From contig CANDAG010000036.1 in the NCBI GenBank assembly GCA_947382625.1, positions 1 to 37,649 on the forward strand: 37,649 nucleotides of DNA. Reading direction: 5' to 3'. Below the pieces are notes generated by a model, which worked only from the letters and a program-made list of their open reading frames with translations, was not told where the DNA came from and did no database searches. The DNA is from an uncultured Lachnospiraceae bacterium (lineage in GTDB: Bacteria > Bacillota > Clostridia > Lachnospirales > Lachnospiraceae). This document shows positions 8,483 to 17,990 of the stretch, piece after piece; position 1 is the first letter of the stretch; the number at the start of each line of letters is the position of its first letter. The translations under genes and the position numbers were made by a program.

Positions 8483-10108
8483 ATGAGAAAAAGTACAAAG
8501 GAGAAGCGGATGCTGCTTGCCATAGCCGCATTGGGCATTACCATAGTGGCAGCAGTGATCATCGCTTTTGTAATGTTTTTAAAAAACAGTACGAGTCAGA
8601 GAGAAGCTGTGCAGGCGCAGATCAGCAGTCTGGCGCAGGCGGAGCCCCAGCCGGAGGAGGCATCGGGGACGGAAGCATGTCCGGAATCAGAGGAGAGCAA
8701 GGAACCGAAGGAGGGGGAAAACGGTGAAGAAGCTTCCCCTGATGGGGACGGCACTGCAGGAGAAGAAGAGACGAATGCAGATGGACAGGGTGACCTGCCG
8801 GAACTAAAAGGCGTAGCAGATGGGCAGAGTGAGGTTGCTGTGGGAGCGTTAGATGACGTGCAGGATCCTCAGGGCTCCGGAGTCGCAGGAAATGAAGGAA
8901 GCGGCGCCGAGGTGACAGTTGTCCCCATCGGCAAAGAGGAAACCGCCGATATGACCATGGGGATCGATGTGTCCAAATATCAGGGAACCATTGACTGGAG
9001 TAAGGTGAAGGAATCCGGCGTGGAATTTGCCATGATCCGGGTGGGATATCGGGCAAAGACCACCGGAGAGATCTTTGAGGATCCCACTGCCCGTTATAAT
9101 ATGCAGGAGGCCCAGGCAGCAGGGATCAAACTTGGGGCATACTTTTTTTCATCAGCGGTAACCGGGGAGGAGGCCAGAGCGGAAGCCGCCTTCACAAAGG
9201 AGATCATAGCCAAATATAAGATCACCTACCCGGTAGCCTATAATTGTGAGGATTTTCTCTCATCGGACAGCCGCCAGTACGGGCTTGACAAGGAGACCAG
9301 AACCTCTCTTGCATGCGCCTTTTTAGATGAGATCGCAGCCGCAGGCTATACGCCCATGTTTTATGCTGCCAGAGGGGAATTGGAGGGCAGCGCCCAGTGG
9401 GATACCCAGACCCTTGCAGAAAAATATAAGATCTGGGTTGCCCAGTATCCGGCCCTGGCCTATCCCCAGACCGGAAGATCCGATTATACAGGGGTCCACG
9501 CTATGTGGCAGTATACCAGCCAGGGTACGGTGGCGGGAATCCCGGGGAAGACAGATGTGAACATTGCTTATTTCGGCTATACTCAGGAGGCGGAGGCAAA
9601 GGATGAAACGCCGGCAGAGACAGTGACGGCCAATCCTGAGGTGGGGATTATTTTTACGGAGGTAAATGAAACGGTAACAGCCAAGCAGGAGACAAATCTG
9701 CGGACAGAGCCGAGCACAGCCAATGAAGCTTCCATAGCCGCCAGGCTGGTACATGGAGATACGGCGACCCGGACAGGGATCGGGCATAATGGCTGGTCCA
9801 GACTGATCTATAACGGACAGACCTATTACGCGGTCAGCAGTTATTTAACCACTGATATGTCAGATACAGGACAGCAGGCGCCGCCCCAGGGGCCGGTCTA
9901 CACTCCGGTAAATGAACAGGTGACAGCTAAGATTGAGACGAATCTGCGTTCGGAACCAGGCACTGCAAGTGATGATACAATTGTAGGGCTTCTTCACAAC
10001 GGGGAGGTTCTTACCCGGACAGGGATCGGAGATAACGGCTGGTCCCGGCTTGATCTTAACGGGCAGACAGTTTACGCAGTCAGCAGCTTTCTGACAACGG
10101 CAGAGTAG
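8483..10108 (+). CDS. Membrane-anchored GH25 muramidase with two SH3b domains
   Basis: Cell-wall hydrolase of 541 residues. The ATG at 8483 is chosen because GGGAG lies five bases before it; a TTG twelve bases upstream is in frame but has no ribosome site. The order is: basic start, one membrane segment (about 11-33), an acidic Glu/Gly-rich linker to about 155, a GH25 lysozyme domain (about 159-367) with DVSKYQG, and two bacterial SH3 repeats (about 390-458 and 470-541), each with TNLRxEP and NGWSRL motifs. GH25 enzymes cut the MurNAc-GlcNAc bond. The usual catalytic DxE reads N254-C-E256 here, so the first acid is an asparagine. It is the first gene of a rightward group with the next two genes. 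Confidence 0.88.
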   Translation: MRKSTKEKRMLLAIAALGITIVAAVIIAFVMFLKNSTSQREAVQAQISSLAQAEPQPEEASGTEACPESEESKEPKEGENGEEASPDGDGTAGEEETNADGQGDLPELKGVADGQSEVAVGALDDVQDPQGSGVAGNEGSGAEVTVVPIGKEETADMTMGIDVSKYQGTIDWSKVKESGVEFAMIRVGYRAKTTGEIFEDPTARYNMQEAQAAGIKLGAYFFSSAVTGEEARAEAAFTKEIIAKYKITYPVAYNCEDFLSSDSRQYGLDKETRTSLACAFLDEIAAAGYTPMFYAARGELEGSAQWDTQTLAEKYKIWVAQYPALAYPQTGRSDYTGVHAMWQYTSQGTVAGIPGKTDVNIAYFGYTQEAEAKDETPAETVTANPEVGIIFTEVNETVTAKQETNLRTEPSTANEASIAARLVHGDTATRTGIGHNGWSRLIYNGQTYYAVSSYLTTDMSDTGQQAPPQGPVYTPVNEQVTAKIETNLRSEPGTASDDTIVGLLHNGEVLTRTGIGDNGWSRLDLNGQTVYAVSSFLTTAE

Positions 10109-10122
10109 GAGTCATTTTCTTT

Positions 10123-10821
10123 ATGAAGATACAAAATAATTATAACCCTTATTCCGGAACAGAATATCACAGGCCATATACTCCTCACGGGGCGGAACAC
10201 GTCCGGGAACGTGAGGAAGAGGCCGAAATCAGCGGCGGGCAAAAGAAACAGGAAGCCGGGCATCGAAAGGGAAGAGAGCTGATCAGACAGTTCTGGGATT
10301 CCATGGGAGATGATGAAAACAGCCAGACGGAAAAAACAGATGTGCCCGGGGAAGAAGGTCTGTCAGGGAAGGATACCGGCCGGAGGATATGGGCAATATC
10401 CGCATCTGTCCGGAATCTGTTGCCTGCCTATATCACAGAGAAATGGGAGGATGTAAAAGACAGGATAAAGGAAGGGGCAGGAGCAGCTTTCCAGCGTTTT
10501 AACAGAGGAAAGGATGCCTTTTTGGCACTTTCGGATCCAGGAGGACGATTCCGGGGCAAAAAAGAAGAAAAACACAGGGGCAGGGAGCAGCCCGGCCGGG
10601 GGATGCGGCGGGCAAAGCCGGAGGTACTTTCAGGATCCGTACCGGACACTCATCTGATGGATTCCTATAGTAAGACAGGAGAGTACTGCAGGCTGAATGA
10701 TAATCTTTCCTACAGAAGGGAGCGCCATGAGGCAAACCGCAGGGCTTTTTCCGAAAGCAGGGAAAAGGAGGCTGCAGAGGCTTTGAAGGATGCACCCAAA
10801 AGACTTGATAAACGCCTTTGA
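10123..10821 (+). CDS. Hypothetical highly charged protein
   Basis: I do not recognise this 232-residue protein. It is rich in Arg, Lys, Glu and Gly, has no membrane segment or signal peptide, and looks mostly disordered apart from a possible helix around WAISASVRNLLPAYITEKWEDVKDRIKEG (split by me only for reading; about residues 88-118). The start follows the muramidase stop by 14 bases with TAGGAG about 11 bases before the ATG. The reading frame is long, in line with its neighbours and lies between two same-direction genes, so it is probably real. Function unknown. Confidence 0.55.
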   Translation: MKIQNNYNPYSGTEYHRPYTPHGAEHVREREEEAEISGGQKKQEAGHRKGRELIRQFWDSMGDDENSQTEKTDVPGEEGLSGKDTGRRIWAISASVRNLLPAYITEKWEDVKDRIKEGAGAAFQRFNRGKDAFLALSDPGGRFRGKKEEKHRGREQPGRGMRRAKPEVLSGSVPDTHLMDSYSKTGEYCRLNDNLSYRRERHEANRRAFSESREKEAAEALKDAPKRLDKRL

Positions 10822-10876
10822 AAACGATATACTTATGAAACCGATAAAAAAGACAAACTGGGAAGGGGTTACGAAA

Positions 10877-11803
10877 ATGGGCTACGAAATACCTTATGAG
10901 AAGAGGATCAAAGAAAATATCAAGAATTATACGTTGTCGAATCTTTATGATATGGAGGTCGTCAAGAGATATCTGGGCAGTCTGGCGGAGGCGTTAAAGC
11001 TCAGCATACTGCTCACAGACCGGCATGGGGAAAAGGAGGTTGCCATAGGAGACGGCTTTGCAGGCTTTCATCCGGATGTTGTAGGAGAGCCGGGGAGAAA
11101 GCTCCGGATCAAAAACCGGACCATCGGCCATCTTTATGTGAAGCAGCTTACAGGGGAAGAAGAGAGCAGACTGGCCGGTGAGCTGTTAGACGGTACGATC
11201 GCGATTTTAAGTACACTGGGAGAAGAGGCATATCTTCACAGGGAAAGCAGTATTTATCTGGAAGAGCTTGAAAAGCAGTTAGAGAGCCGGAAGCATATTG
11301 TGGCAAACAATGAGCGGGAGGATATCCTGACAGGCGTGTTCAACGAGATTTATTTTGAGAGCAGGATGAAGCTGATCGACCGCTCTGAGGTGATCCCGGT
11401 GGCAGTGCTGAACGTGAATATCAACGACTGGAAGTTTGTAAACGATCATTTCGGGGATGAGGAGAGCGACAGGCTGATACGCACGGTGGCAGATATCGTA
11501 CGTGAGGAAGCGAAGCCCGATTATGTGGTGGGAAGGATTGACGGCGATGTGTTTGGCGTACTGATCCCTATGGCAGAGGAGGGGGAAGCGGAGGAGTATA
11601 TGGAGCGGCTCCAGAGCAGATGCTTATCCTTTGAAGATCCCATACTGGCTCCCTCCGTGGCAGTGGGTATGGTATACAAGACAAATATAGAAGAAACACT
11701 GGAGGAAAGGCTCTCGGACGCAGAGTATGAGATGTTTAATAACAAGTTCGAGATCAAGAATGCCCCCGGATACAGAGAAAGACTTGAAAAAGGATTAAAT
11801 TAA
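10877..11803 (+). CDS. Degenerate GGDEF-domain protein
   Basis: Protein of 308 residues with an N-terminal sensory-like region (about 25-130, perhaps a PAS/GAF-type fold), a short helix, then a GGDEF domain (about 150-305). DILTGVFNEIYFESRM matches the start of a GGDEF domain, but the signature reads D222-G-D-V-F226 instead of GGDEF, so the GTP-binding Gly and the catalytic Glu are lost. It is unlikely to make c-di-GMP and may serve as a binding or regulatory protein. The ATG at 10877 is preferred because GGAAGGGG lies eight bases before it; an earlier in-frame ATG at 10790 would overlap the gene upstream and has no such site. Confidence 0.72.
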   Translation: MGYEIPYEKRIKENIKNYTLSNLYDMEVVKRYLGSLAEALKLSILLTDRHGEKEVAIGDGFAGFHPDVVGEPGRKLRIKNRTIGHLYVKQLTGEEESRLAGELLDGTIAILSTLGEEAYLHRESSIYLEELEKQLESRKHIVANNEREDILTGVFNEIYFESRMKLIDRSEVIPVAVLNVNINDWKFVNDHFGDEESDRLIRTVADIVREEAKPDYVVGRIDGDVFGVLIPMAEEGEAEEYMERLQSRCLSFEDPILAPSVAVGMVYKTNIEETLEERLSDAEYEMFNNKFEIKNAPGYRERLEKGLN

Positions 11804-11923
11804 AATGAAATTCTAAACAGTTTATTAAATCCTTCTTTTGAGGCGAAAATGAGATAATGAGAGTAAAATAAAGAAAAAAAGAGAAAATGGAAGATATTTC
11901 TAAATATACAGCCGTAATTCCGT

Positions 11924-11952
11924 TTGCAAAGGAAAGGATATGAAATTAATAT
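11924..11952 (+). promoter_or_regulatory. Predicted promoter of groES-groEL
   Basis: TTGCAA (11924-11929), 17-base spacer, TAATAT (11947-11952). The CIRCE operator begins 12 bases downstream of the -10, the usual arrangement for HrcA repression. The 120 bases before it (11804-11923) are AT-rich and hold nothing else I can name. Confidence 0.6.
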
Positions 11953-11964
11953 ATGCTTTAGTGA

Positions 11965-11991
11965 TTAGCACTCGATATAAATGAGTGCTAA
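11965..11991. promoter_or_regulatory. CIRCE operator (HrcA binding site)
   Basis: Perfect inverted repeat TTAGCACTC, nine bases, GAGTGCTAA, identical to the consensus arms. It lies in the groES leader, so HrcA should repress the operon until heat shock. Confidence 0.96.
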
Positions 11992-12036
11992 CAAGAAAAA
12001 CTATAGGGAAGCGAAGGCAATAAGGAGGCATTCATA

Positions 12037-12321
12037 ATGAAGTTAGTACCATTAGCAGACAGAGTTGTTTTAAAGCAGTTGGTAGCAGAAGAGACTACCA
12101 AATCAGGCATCGTGCTGCCGGGACAAAATAAAGAGAAGCCCCAGCAGGCAGAAGTTATTGCAGTAGGCCCTGGCGGTGTAGTGGACGGAAAAGAAGTAAA
12201 GATGGAGGTTAAGGTGGGCGATCAGGTCATCTACTCCAAATATGCAGGAACAGATGTGAAGATCGATGAGGAAGAGTTCATCATCGTAAAGCAGAGTGAC
12301 ATCTTAGCAGTGATCCAGTAA
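12037..12321 (+). CDS. groES: Co-chaperonin GroES
   Basis: Ten-kDa lid of the GroEL chamber, 94 residues, full length. It starts with KLVPLADRVVLKQ and contains the mobile loop EETTKSGIVLPGQNKEKP and the VGDQVIYSKYAGTDVKI segment typical of GroES. An AAGGAGG ribosome site precedes the ATG. The gene is followed by groEL after 104 bases and is under CIRCE control. Confidence 0.98.
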   Translation: MKLVPLADRVVLKQLVAEETTKSGIVLPGQNKEKPQQAEVIAVGPGGVVDGKEVKMEVKVGDQVIYSKYAGTDVKIDEEEFIIVKQSDILAVIQ

Positions 12322-12419
12322 GGATCAGGCTTACAGCGTAAGCACACAGGCAGATTTAAGTTTTGCTGATACCGATCAAAAGGCATCAGCGCAAGTATGA
12401 TAGAAATCAGGAGGCATAA

Positions 12420-14048
<1,629 letters not shown>

Positions 14049-14126
14049 AACGGATGAATCTGAAGGATAAATCCGGCAGATAAGATCCACACCTATAAAG
14101 ACCAGAAAAAATATATTAGGGTAATG

Positions 14127-14168
14127 AGAGCAGATATGCTATAATAAAAAGCATATCTGCTCTTTTTT
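14127..14168 (+). terminator. Intrinsic terminator of groES-groEL
   Basis: Perfect 14-bp stem AGAGCAGATATGCT / AGCATATCTGCTCT with a nine-base loop, followed by a run of T. The first 38-bp repeat of locus 2 begins at the base after the T run. Confidence 0.93.
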
Positions 14169-14244
14169 AACATAAGGACAGTTTGCGAAGCGTGCTGTCC
14201 GTTGTTAACATAAGGATGGCTCGCGGAGCGTGGCATCCGTTGTT
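14169..14244. repeat. Tandem pair of 38-bp hairpin repeats, locus 2
   Basis: Copies 14169-14206 and 14207-14244 with no spacer. Compared with locus 1 and 3 the arms differ, but changes on one side are matched on the other: GGACAG pairs with CTGTCC, and GGATGGC pairs with the GGCATCC arm apart from one offset. It is placed between the groEL terminator and the ABC exporter genes. Confidence 0.88.
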
Positions 14245-14286
14245 TGGGCAATAGTAAATACAGGAGAAAAGGACAAAGGAATATAA

Positions 14287-16098
14287 ATGAAGGGCATCTT
14301 TAAATACATAAAACCATATGGTCCGTTTATGCTTCTTACGCTGTTATTAAAGTTTGTGGCAGCCATGATGGATCTGCTGATCCCATCCCTGTTAGCAAAG
14401 ATCATCGATGATATTGTCCCTACCAGGGAGGTGAGACTGATCTTCTTATGGGGCGGAGTCATGCTCATTTGTGCTGTTTTTTCCGTTACCACCAATGTGA
14501 CCGCTAATCGTATGGCGGAGGTCTCTGCCGGAGGGATGACCAGGCAGCTTCGGCATGATCTTTTTTCGAGGGTTACTTATTTAAGCGCCGGGCAGATGGA
14601 CGATTTTACAGTCTCCTCGGTGGTGTCCAGGCTGACCTCCGATACCTACAATGTAAACCGGATGCTGGCAAGGATGCAGCGTCTGGGGGTAAGAGGCCCC
14701 ATTCTTCTGATCGGCGGTATTTTGATCACTATGACTATGGAACCCAGACTGACATTGGTGCTGGCGGCGGCGCTTCCGTTTATCATACTGATCGTTTGGG
14801 CAGTCACCACAAAAAGCATTCCGGTGTACAGCGGGCAGCAGAAGGTCTTAGATAAGATGGTGCGGGTCCTTCAGGAAAATATCACCGGCGTCCGGGTAAT
14901 ACGGGCTCTTTCGAGAACAGATTATGAGAAGGAAAGATATGATAAGGTAAATGAAGAGCTGGCGGAGATCGAGCAGAAGGCGGGGCGGATATCCTCTGCC
15001 AGCAGTCCCCTGACAACGCTGGTGCTGAACCTGGGACTTACAGCTGTGATCCTTACCGGTGCTTATCTGGTCCAGAGGGGAGAAGCCGGACCGGGAGTGA
15101 TCATTGCTTTTTTGAGTTACTTTACCATCATACTAAATGCCATGCTGGGGATCACCAATATTTTTGTCATGTGTTCTAAGGGGCTGGCCTCCATGCGGCG
15201 TATCTTTGAAATCATGGAGGCACCGGAGGAGATGCCGGTACGTATGCCGGATCCGGAAAACGATCTGCCGGCGGAGGAAGCAGGAAAAGAGGCAGAAAAG
15301 GAAGCGGGAAGAGAAGGAGAAGCTCCGCTGGTGGAATTTAAGGATGTGACCTTTTCTTATAATAAGAAGGGGAACCACCTTTCCCATATCAGCTTTGCCC
15401 TGAAAAAGGGAGAAAGTCTGGGGATCATTGGAGCCACAGGAAGCGGCAAGAGCACTATTGTCAATCTGCTCCTTCGGTTTTATGATGCGGATCAGGGAAG
15501 CATATGGATTGACGGAAGAAAAATCGACACGATTCCCTACCCTGAGCTTCGGGAAATGTTCGGTGTGGTATTCCAGAACGATTATCTGATGGCGGCATCC
15601 ATGGAAGAAAATATTGATTTCTTCCGGGGGCTTACGCGGGAGCAGATCGATGAGGCTGCAGAACATGCCCAGGCAAAAGGGTTTATCACGGAAAAAGAGG
15701 GCCGGATGGATGCAAGGGTGGCGGTGAGAGGTAATAACTTAAGCGGCGGTCAGAAACAGCGTATTATGATCGCCAGGGCATTGGCAGCAAAGCCCCGGAT
15801 CCTGATTTTGGACGATGCCTCCTCCGCCCTTGATTATAAGACGGATGCCGGACTGCGAAGGGAGCTGCATACCCATTTCGGGGAAACCACTGCCATTACC
15901 ATTGCCCAGCGGATCAGCTCCATTCGGGGAGCGGATCATATACTGGTTTTGGAGGATGGCAGATGTATCGGATATGGAACCCATGAGGAGCTTTTGAAGA
16001 GCTGCCGGGAGTATCAGCTTATTTACGAGCTGCAGATGGGAATGGATGATGAAAGGGAAGATTTGGGGAAGGAGGCGCAGGAAAATGAAGGGGAATGA
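14287..16098 (+). CDS. ABC exporter half-transporter, degenerate-site subunit
   Basis: Fused membrane and ATPase protein of 603 residues, one half of a heterodimeric multidrug-type exporter (BmrCD or TM287/288-like). Six membrane segments span about 15-300 and an acidic linker with repeated EAGKEAEKEAG follows. The ATPase has Walker A GATGSGKST (382-390), signature LSGGQKQR and Walker B LILDD. The catalytic Glu after Walker B is D510 and the switch His is Q541, so its own ATP site is degenerate. This is the normal asymmetry of such pairs. The second subunit begins 14 bases before its stop. An AAAGGA site precedes the ATG. Substrate unknown. Confidence 0.9.
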   Translation: MKGIFKYIKPYGPFMLLTLLLKFVAAMMDLLIPSLLAKIIDDIVPTREVRLIFLWGGVMLICAVFSVTTNVTANRMAEVSAGGMTRQLRHDLFSRVTYLSAGQMDDFTVSSVVSRLTSDTYNVNRMLARMQRLGVRGPILLIGGILITMTMEPRLTLVLAAALPFIILIVWAVTTKSIPVYSGQQKVLDKMVRVLQENITGVRVIRALSRTDYEKERYDKVNEELAEIEQKAGRISSASSPLTTLVLNLGLTAVILTGAYLVQRGEAGPGVIIAFLSYFTIILNAMLGITNIFVMCSKGLASMRRIFEIMEAPEEMPVRMPDPENDLPAEEAGKEAEKEAGREGEAPLVEFKDVTFSYNKKGNHLSHISFALKKGESLGIIGATGSGKSTIVNLLLRFYDADQGSIWIDGRKIDTIPYPELREMFGVVFQNDYLMAASMEENIDFFRGLTREQIDEAAEHAQAKGFITEKEGRMDARVAVRGNNLSGGQKQRIMIARALAAKPRILILDDASSALDYKTDAGLRRELHTHFGETTAITIAQRISSIRGADHILVLEDGRCIGYGTHEELLKSCREYQLIYELQMGMDDEREDLGKEAQENEGE

Positions 16099-17884
16099 TA
16101 AGGAAGAAAGAAATCCCGAAGAAAAGAAAAGACCGGCAAGGAAATATCTTCTGGTCAGATTATGGCGCTATTTAAGCAGGTATTATCTGCTTCTTACGGC
16201 AGGCTTTTTTCTTATGCTTTTCTCTAATATACTTGCCCTTTTCGGTCCAAAGCTCTCCGGAAAAGCCATTGATGCCATCGGAATCCGGGCAGGAGGAGTG
16301 GATTTTGAGAGGGTGCTTTACTATGCAGGATGGATGGCGGTTTTTTATGTGCTTTCTGCCTTTTTTTCTTACCTTCTGTCCTTACTCACCATTCATCTCA
16401 CACGAAAAGTGATCTATCAGATGCGAAGAGATGTGTTTGAGAATCTGGCAAGGCTTCCGGTATCTTTTTTTGACAGATACCAGACCGGGGATATCATCAG
16501 TATTATCACCTATGATATTGATACGGTGAATCAATCTCTTTCAGGGGATTTTCTTCAGATCATGCAGAGCGTTATCACAGTTTTGTTTTCTCTGGTAATG
16601 ATGCTGTCCATTGCGCCTGCGATGGTGCTTATTTTTGTGGTGACGATCCCGCTTTCCGCCTTGCTTACCCGGTTTATCACCAGCCGTTCCAGGCCTTTAT
16701 ACCGGGTACGGTCCAAAAAGCTGGGGGAGCTTAACGGTTTTGTGGAGGAAATGCTGGGCGGACAGAAGACCACCAGGGCCTATGGAAGGGAAGAGCAGGT
16801 GATAGAGGCCTTTGACCGCAAAAACGGGGAGGCAGTGGAGGCCAATACAAAGGCAGAATATTATGGTACGCTGGCAGGCCCCTCCGTGAACTTTATGAAT
16901 AATACTTCGCTCGCACTGATCAGTGTTTTTGGTTCTCTTCTTTATCTGAGAGGAGGGATCGGGATCGGGGATATTTCCTCTTTTGTGCAGTACTCCCGGA
17001 AGTTTTCCGGCCCGATCAATGAGACAGCCAACATCTTAGGGGAGCTTCAGTCTGCTTTTGCGGCGGCGGAGCGGGTGTTCCGGCTGATGGATGAGCTCCC
17101 CGAAAAGCCGGATGAGGAGAGAGCAGAGCTCTTGAAGGAGGTTTACGGAGATGTGGTCCTTAAGGATGTCTCCTTTGGCTATCAGCCCGGACAGGAGATC
17201 CTTAAGGAATTTAATCTTCATGCAAAAGCCGGAGAGCAGATCGCCATTGTGGGACCTACGGGTGCAGGCAAAACCACGGTGATCAATCTGCTGATGCGGT
17301 TTTATGATATTGAGAAGGGCTGTATTTTGCTGGATGGGCAGGACACTTATCAGATTAAAAGAGACAGCCTGCGGGGAGCCTATACTATGGTTTTGCAGGA
17401 TGCGTGGCTGTTCCATGGAACGATCTATGAAAATCTGACCTATGGAAGAGACAATATTTCCATGGAGGAGGTGGAGCGGGCAGCGAAGGCAGCCATGATC
17501 TATTCCTATATCCAGAAGCTGCCGGAGGGCTTCCAGACCATGCTCAGCGATAACGGCGTCCATATTTCCAAGGGACAAAGACAGCTCCTTACGATTGCAA
17601 GGGCCATGCTTTCCGACGCCCATATGCTGATCCTTGACGAGGCAACCTCCAACGTGGATACCCGGACGGAAATGCAGATACAGGAAGCCATGCGAAGCCT
17701 TATGGCAGGAAAAACCTGCTTTGTGATCGCCCACCGGCTTTCCACCATCCGTAATGCGGATCTGATCCTGGTGGTAAAGGACGGGAGGATCGCCGAGCAG
17801 GGAAAACACAGGGAGCTGTTAGAAAAGAGAGGGCTGTATTACGAGATGTATCACGCCCAGTTTGAGGAACCTGTGGCTTCTTAG
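16085..17884 (+). CDS. ABC exporter half-transporter, partner subunit
   Basis: Second half of the heterodimer, 599 residues. The ATG at 16085 is chosen because GGAGG lies nine bases before it; an upstream in-frame ATG at 16046 sits inside the partner gene. Six membrane segments are followed by an ATPase with Walker A GPTGAGKTT (390-398), Walker B LILDEATSNVD with the catalytic Glu, and the switch His in IAHRLSTI. The signature reads ISKGQRQ (494-500) in place of LSGGQ. Since this signature faces the degenerate Walker site of the first subunit, one of the two composite sites is doubly degenerate and the other canonical. Confidence 0.9.
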   Translation: MKGNDKEERNPEEKKRPARKYLLVRLWRYLSRYYLLLTAGFFLMLFSNILALFGPKLSGKAIDAIGIRAGGVDFERVLYYAGWMAVFYVLSAFFSYLLSLLTIHLTRKVIYQMRRDVFENLARLPVSFFDRYQTGDIISIITYDIDTVNQSLSGDFLQIMQSVITVLFSLVMMLSIAPAMVLIFVVTIPLSALLTRFITSRSRPLYRVRSKKLGELNGFVEEMLGGQKTTRAYGREEQVIEAFDRKNGEAVEANTKAEYYGTLAGPSVNFMNNTSLALISVFGSLLYLRGGIGIGDISSFVQYSRKFSGPINETANILGELQSAFAAAERVFRLMDELPEKPDEERAELLKEVYGDVVLKDVSFGYQPGQEILKEFNLHAKAGEQIAIVGPTGAGKTTVINLLMRFYDIEKGCILLDGQDTYQIKRDSLRGAYTMVLQDAWLFHGTIYENLTYGRDNISMEEVERAAKAAMIYSYIQKLPEGFQTMLSDNGVHISKGQRQLLTIARAMLSDAHMLILDEATSNVDTRTEMQIQEAMRSLMAGKTCFVIAHRLSTIRNADLILVVKDGRIAEQGKHRELLEKRGLYYEMYHAQFEEPVAS

Positions 17885-17906
17885 CAGGAAATTAGGAAAC
17901 GCTACA

Positions 17907-17935
17907 TTGACGAACCAGACAAAAAAATATATAAT
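17907..17935 (+). promoter_or_regulatory. Predicted strong promoter of rel
   Basis: TTGACG (17907-17912), 17-base spacer, TATAAT (17930-17935); 11 of 12 consensus bases. It lies 55 bases before the rel start. Confidence 0.75.
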
Positions 17936-17990
17936 AGCTTAAATAAAGTGAGAATAAGAAGATGAACAGAGTATCTGAGGGTATTGCCAT

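Noticed and set aside
8398-8727. Rightward frame overlapping the start of the muramidase gene
   Set aside because: It overlaps the confident GH25 gene in another frame and encodes a low-complexity shadow of its acidic linker.
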